This document shows, piece after piece, positions 62,092-64,000 of a DNA stretch of 64,000 nt (position 1 is the first letter of the stretch; each line of letters starts with the position of its first letter). This DNA is from Variovorax sp. ZS18.2.2 (GTDB lineage: Bacteria; Pseudomonadota; Gammaproteobacteria; Burkholderiales; Burkholderiaceae_C): the NCBI RefSeq assembly GCF_024701975.1, contig NZ_JANLNM010000001.1, forward strand, positions 1,240,001-1,304,000, written 5' to 3'. Under the pieces are notes generated by a model. It saw only the letters and a list, made by a program, of their open reading frames with translations. It was not told where the DNA came from and searched no databases. The translations under genes were made by a program, and so were the position numbers.

Positions 62092-62451
62092 ATGGCAACG
62101 AGAATTCCCAAGACTCCCCCCACCCCTCCGGCCCAAAAACCGGCCGGGGATGACGGAGATTCGGTCGTTCTGGAGCGCCGGCCGCAGAAAACTGCGCCGC
62201 CCCAGATGTACCAAGTGGTCATGCTGAACGATGACTACACCCCCATGGAGTTCGTGATCGTGGTGCTGCAGGAGTACTTCAGCAAAGACCGCGAAACCGC
62301 AACGCAGATCATGTTGAAGATCCATCTCGATGGCCGCGGTGTCTGTGGGGTCTATTCCCGCGACATGGCGGCCACCAAGGTGAATCAGGTCATGGAGGCC
62401 GCGCAGCAGGCTGGGCACCCGCTGCAATGTGTCAGTGAGCCAGTTGCGTGA
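62092..62451 (+). CDS. clpS: ClpA adaptor ClpS
   Basis: Delivers N-end-rule substrates to ClpAP. The 119 residues have a Pro-rich N-terminal tail (1-35), then the core [32 protein letters not shown]. The binding-pocket residues N46-D47-D48 and [20 protein letters not shown] are present. The ATG is at 62092. Its neighbour clpA begins 68 bases later, the conserved pair. Confidence 0.96.
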   Translation: MATRIPKTPPTPPAQKPAGDDGDSVVLERRPQKTAPPQMYQVVMLNDDYTPMEFVIVVLQEYFSKDRETATQIMLKIHLDGRGVCGVYSRDMAATKVNQVMEAAQQAGHPLQCVSEPVA

Positions 62452-62518
62452 ACCTGTTGAATTGCGCAAGCTCCAACCCATCTGAGAACTTATTTACAGC
62501 AAGGCAAAAGGAAATCAC

Positions 62519-64000
62519 ATGATTGCCCAAGAACTGGAAGTCAGCTTGCACATGGCCTTCGTCGAGGCCCGGCAGCAGCGCCACGAGTTCATCACCGTGG
62601 AGCATCTGCTGCTCGCTTTGCTGGACAACCCGAGCGCCGCAGAGGTTCTGCGCGCCTGCTCGGCGAACGTCGACGACCTTCGGGCGTCGCTCACCAACTT
62701 CATCAAGGACAACACGCCGCAAGTGGCGGGTACCGACGATGTAGACACCCAGCCCACGCTGGGTTTCCAGCGCGTGATCCAGCGCGCCATCATGCATGTG
62801 CAGTCCACCGGCAACGGCAAGAAGGAAGTCACCGGCGCCAACGTGCTGGTCGCGATCTTCGGCGAGAAGGACTCGCACGCGGTCTACTACCTGCACCAGC
62901 AGGGCGTGACCCGCCTCGATGTGGTGAACTTCATTGCCCACGGCATCAAGAAGAGCGATCCGCCGGAAGCCGTCAAGGGCAGCGGCGAAGCCCCCCAGGG
63001 CGAAGGCGAAGAGGGCGGCGGCGAACGCAACGAGAAGGCATCGCCGCTCGAGCAGTTCACGCAAAACCTCAACCAGCTCGCCAAGGACGGCAAGATCGAT
63101 CCGCTGATCGGCCGCGAATACGAGGTCGAGCGCGTCATCCAGATCCTGTGCCGCCGGCGCAAGAACAACCCGCTGCTCGTGGGCGAGGCCGGTGTCGGCA
63201 AGACCGCGATTGCGGAAGGCCTGGCATGGCGCATCACCCAGGGCGACGTGCCCGAGATCCTCGCCGAGGCGCAGGTCTACTCGCTCGACATGGGCGCATT
63301 GCTGGCCGGCACCAAGTACCGCGGCGATTTCGAGCAGCGCCTGAAGGGCGTGCTCAAGTCGCTCAAGGACAAGCCGAACGCCGTGCTCTTCATCGACGAA
63401 ATCCACACGCTGATCGGTGCGGGCGCAGCTTCGGGCGGCACGCTCGATGCGTCGAACCTGCTCAAGCCCGCGCTCTCGAGCGGCCAGCTCAAGTGCATCG
63501 GCGCGACCACGTTTACCGAATACCGCGGCATCTTCGAGAAGGACGCGGCCCTGTCGCGTCGTTTCCAGAAGGTCGATGTGGTCGAGCCGTCGGTGCAGGA
63601 AACCGTCGACATCCTCAAGGGCCTGAAGTCGCGCTTCGAAGAGCACCATGGCGTGAAGTACGCGGTGGCAGCCCTGCAGGCCGCGGCCGAGTTGAGCGCC
63701 AAGTACATCAATGACCGTCACCTGCCCGACAAGGCGATCGACGTCATCGACGAAGCCGGTGCCGCCCAGCGCATCCTGCCGCCGAGCAAGCGCAAGAAGA
63801 CCATCAGCAAGACCGAGGTCGAGGAAATCGTGGCGAAGATCGCGCGCATTCCCCCAGCCAACGTCAGCAACGACGACCGCAGCAAGCTGCAGACGATCGA
63901 GCGCGACTTGAAGAGCGTGGTGTTCGGCCAGGACAAGGCACTCGAAGTGCTGGCCTCCGCGGTCAAGATGGCGCGTTCGGGCCTGGGCAAGGGCGACAAG
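62519..64000 (+). CDS. clpA: ATP-dependent Clp protease ATP-binding subunit ClpA, 3' end outside window
   Basis: AAA+ unfoldase that feeds ClpP. The frame is open from the ATG at 62519 (GGAAAT upstream) to the window edge, 494 codons with no stop. An N domain ([35 protein letters not shown]) precedes a Gly/Glu-rich linker at about 155-175. The first ATPase has Walker A GEAGVGKT (about 222-229) and Walker B VLFIDE. The second ATPase starts near the end, at [10 protein letters not shown], and is truncated. Its nearest relative in this window is the T6SS ClpV. Confidence 0.96.
   Translation, partial: MIAQELEVSLHMAFVEARQQRHEFITVEHLLLALLDNPSAAEVLRACSANVDDLRASLTNFIKDNTPQVAGTDDVDTQPTLGFQRVIQRAIMHVQSTGNGKKEVTGANVLVAIFGEKDSHAVYYLHQQGVTRLDVVNFIAHGIKKSDPPEAVKGSGEAPQGEGEEGGGERNEKASPLEQFTQNLNQLAKDGKIDPLIGREYEVERVIQILCRRRKNNPLLVGEAGVGKTAIAEGLAWRITQGDVPEILAEAQVYSLDMGALLAGTKYRGDFEQRLKGVLKSLKDKPNAVLFIDEIHTLIGAGAASGGTLDASNLLKPALSSGQLKCIGATTFTEYRGIFEKDAALSRRFQKVDVVEPSVQETVDILKGLKSRFEEHHGVKYAVAALQAAAELSAKYINDRHLPDKAIDVIDEAGAAQRILPPSKRKKTISKTEVEEIVAKIARIPPANVSNDDRSKLQTIERDLKSVVFGQDKALEVLASAVKMARSGLGKGDK

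Overview
The window is high-GC chromosomal DNA of a betaproteobacterium in the Burkholderiales. Gene order and protein sequences fit the Comamonadaceae, most likely Variovorax or a close relative; the genus is inferred from remembered protein resemblance, not from a search. No rRNA, tRNA, insertion sequence, phage or CRISPR array was seen. Both ends cut a gene: cdsA at the left and clpA at the right.

Bases 1-11360 are the conserved envelope operon: cdsA, dxr, rseP, bamA, skp, lpxD, fabZ, lpxA, lpxB, rnhB and a SpoU-type rRNA methyltransferase, tightly packed and often overlapping. Bases 11361-17789 hold carA-carB behind a structured leader, a probable Kdo hydroxylase, greA and a small membrane protein. 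Bases 17839-24751 hold an orphan glycosyltransferase-like gene and yhbY on the minus strand, then rlmE, ftsH, folP, glmM and a GNAT acetyltransferase on the plus strand.

Bases 24833-32740 are a minus-strand accessory metabolic block: acyl-CoA dehydrogenase, phosphotransferase-like protein, Crp/Fnr regulator, enoyl-CoA hydratase-family enzyme, 3-hydroxyacyl-CoA dehydrogenase, MFS transporter and 2-hydroxyacid dehydrogenase. Its likely job is CoA-thioester (fatty or aromatic acid) catabolism. Next come lexA with a small unknown downstream gene, a divergent asparaginase sharing a region with two LexA-like boxes, and the minus-strand run exbB-exbD-lpxK-Trm112-kdsB-adk. xseA, sodB, a DUF192 protein, two small secreted paralogues and icd follow. 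The lpx genes, kdsB, lpxK and the Kdo hydroxylase give this window much of the lipid A and Kdo pathway.

Bases 44323-61877 are a plus-strand type VI secretion (T6SS) locus between icd and clpS-clpA: tssH/clpV, tssB, tssC, hcp, tssJ, tssK, tssL (OmpA-fused), tssM, tagF, an FHA/TagK-like gene, tssG, tssA and a proline-rich coiled-coil membrane protein of unknown role. Unusual points are no tssE, tssF, vgrG or PAAR gene, a TssJ without a lipobox cysteine, an apparent one-base frameshift at the 5' end of tssM, and 9-bp tandem repeats in two genes at the 3' end. These make the T6SS locus the most interesting part of the window.
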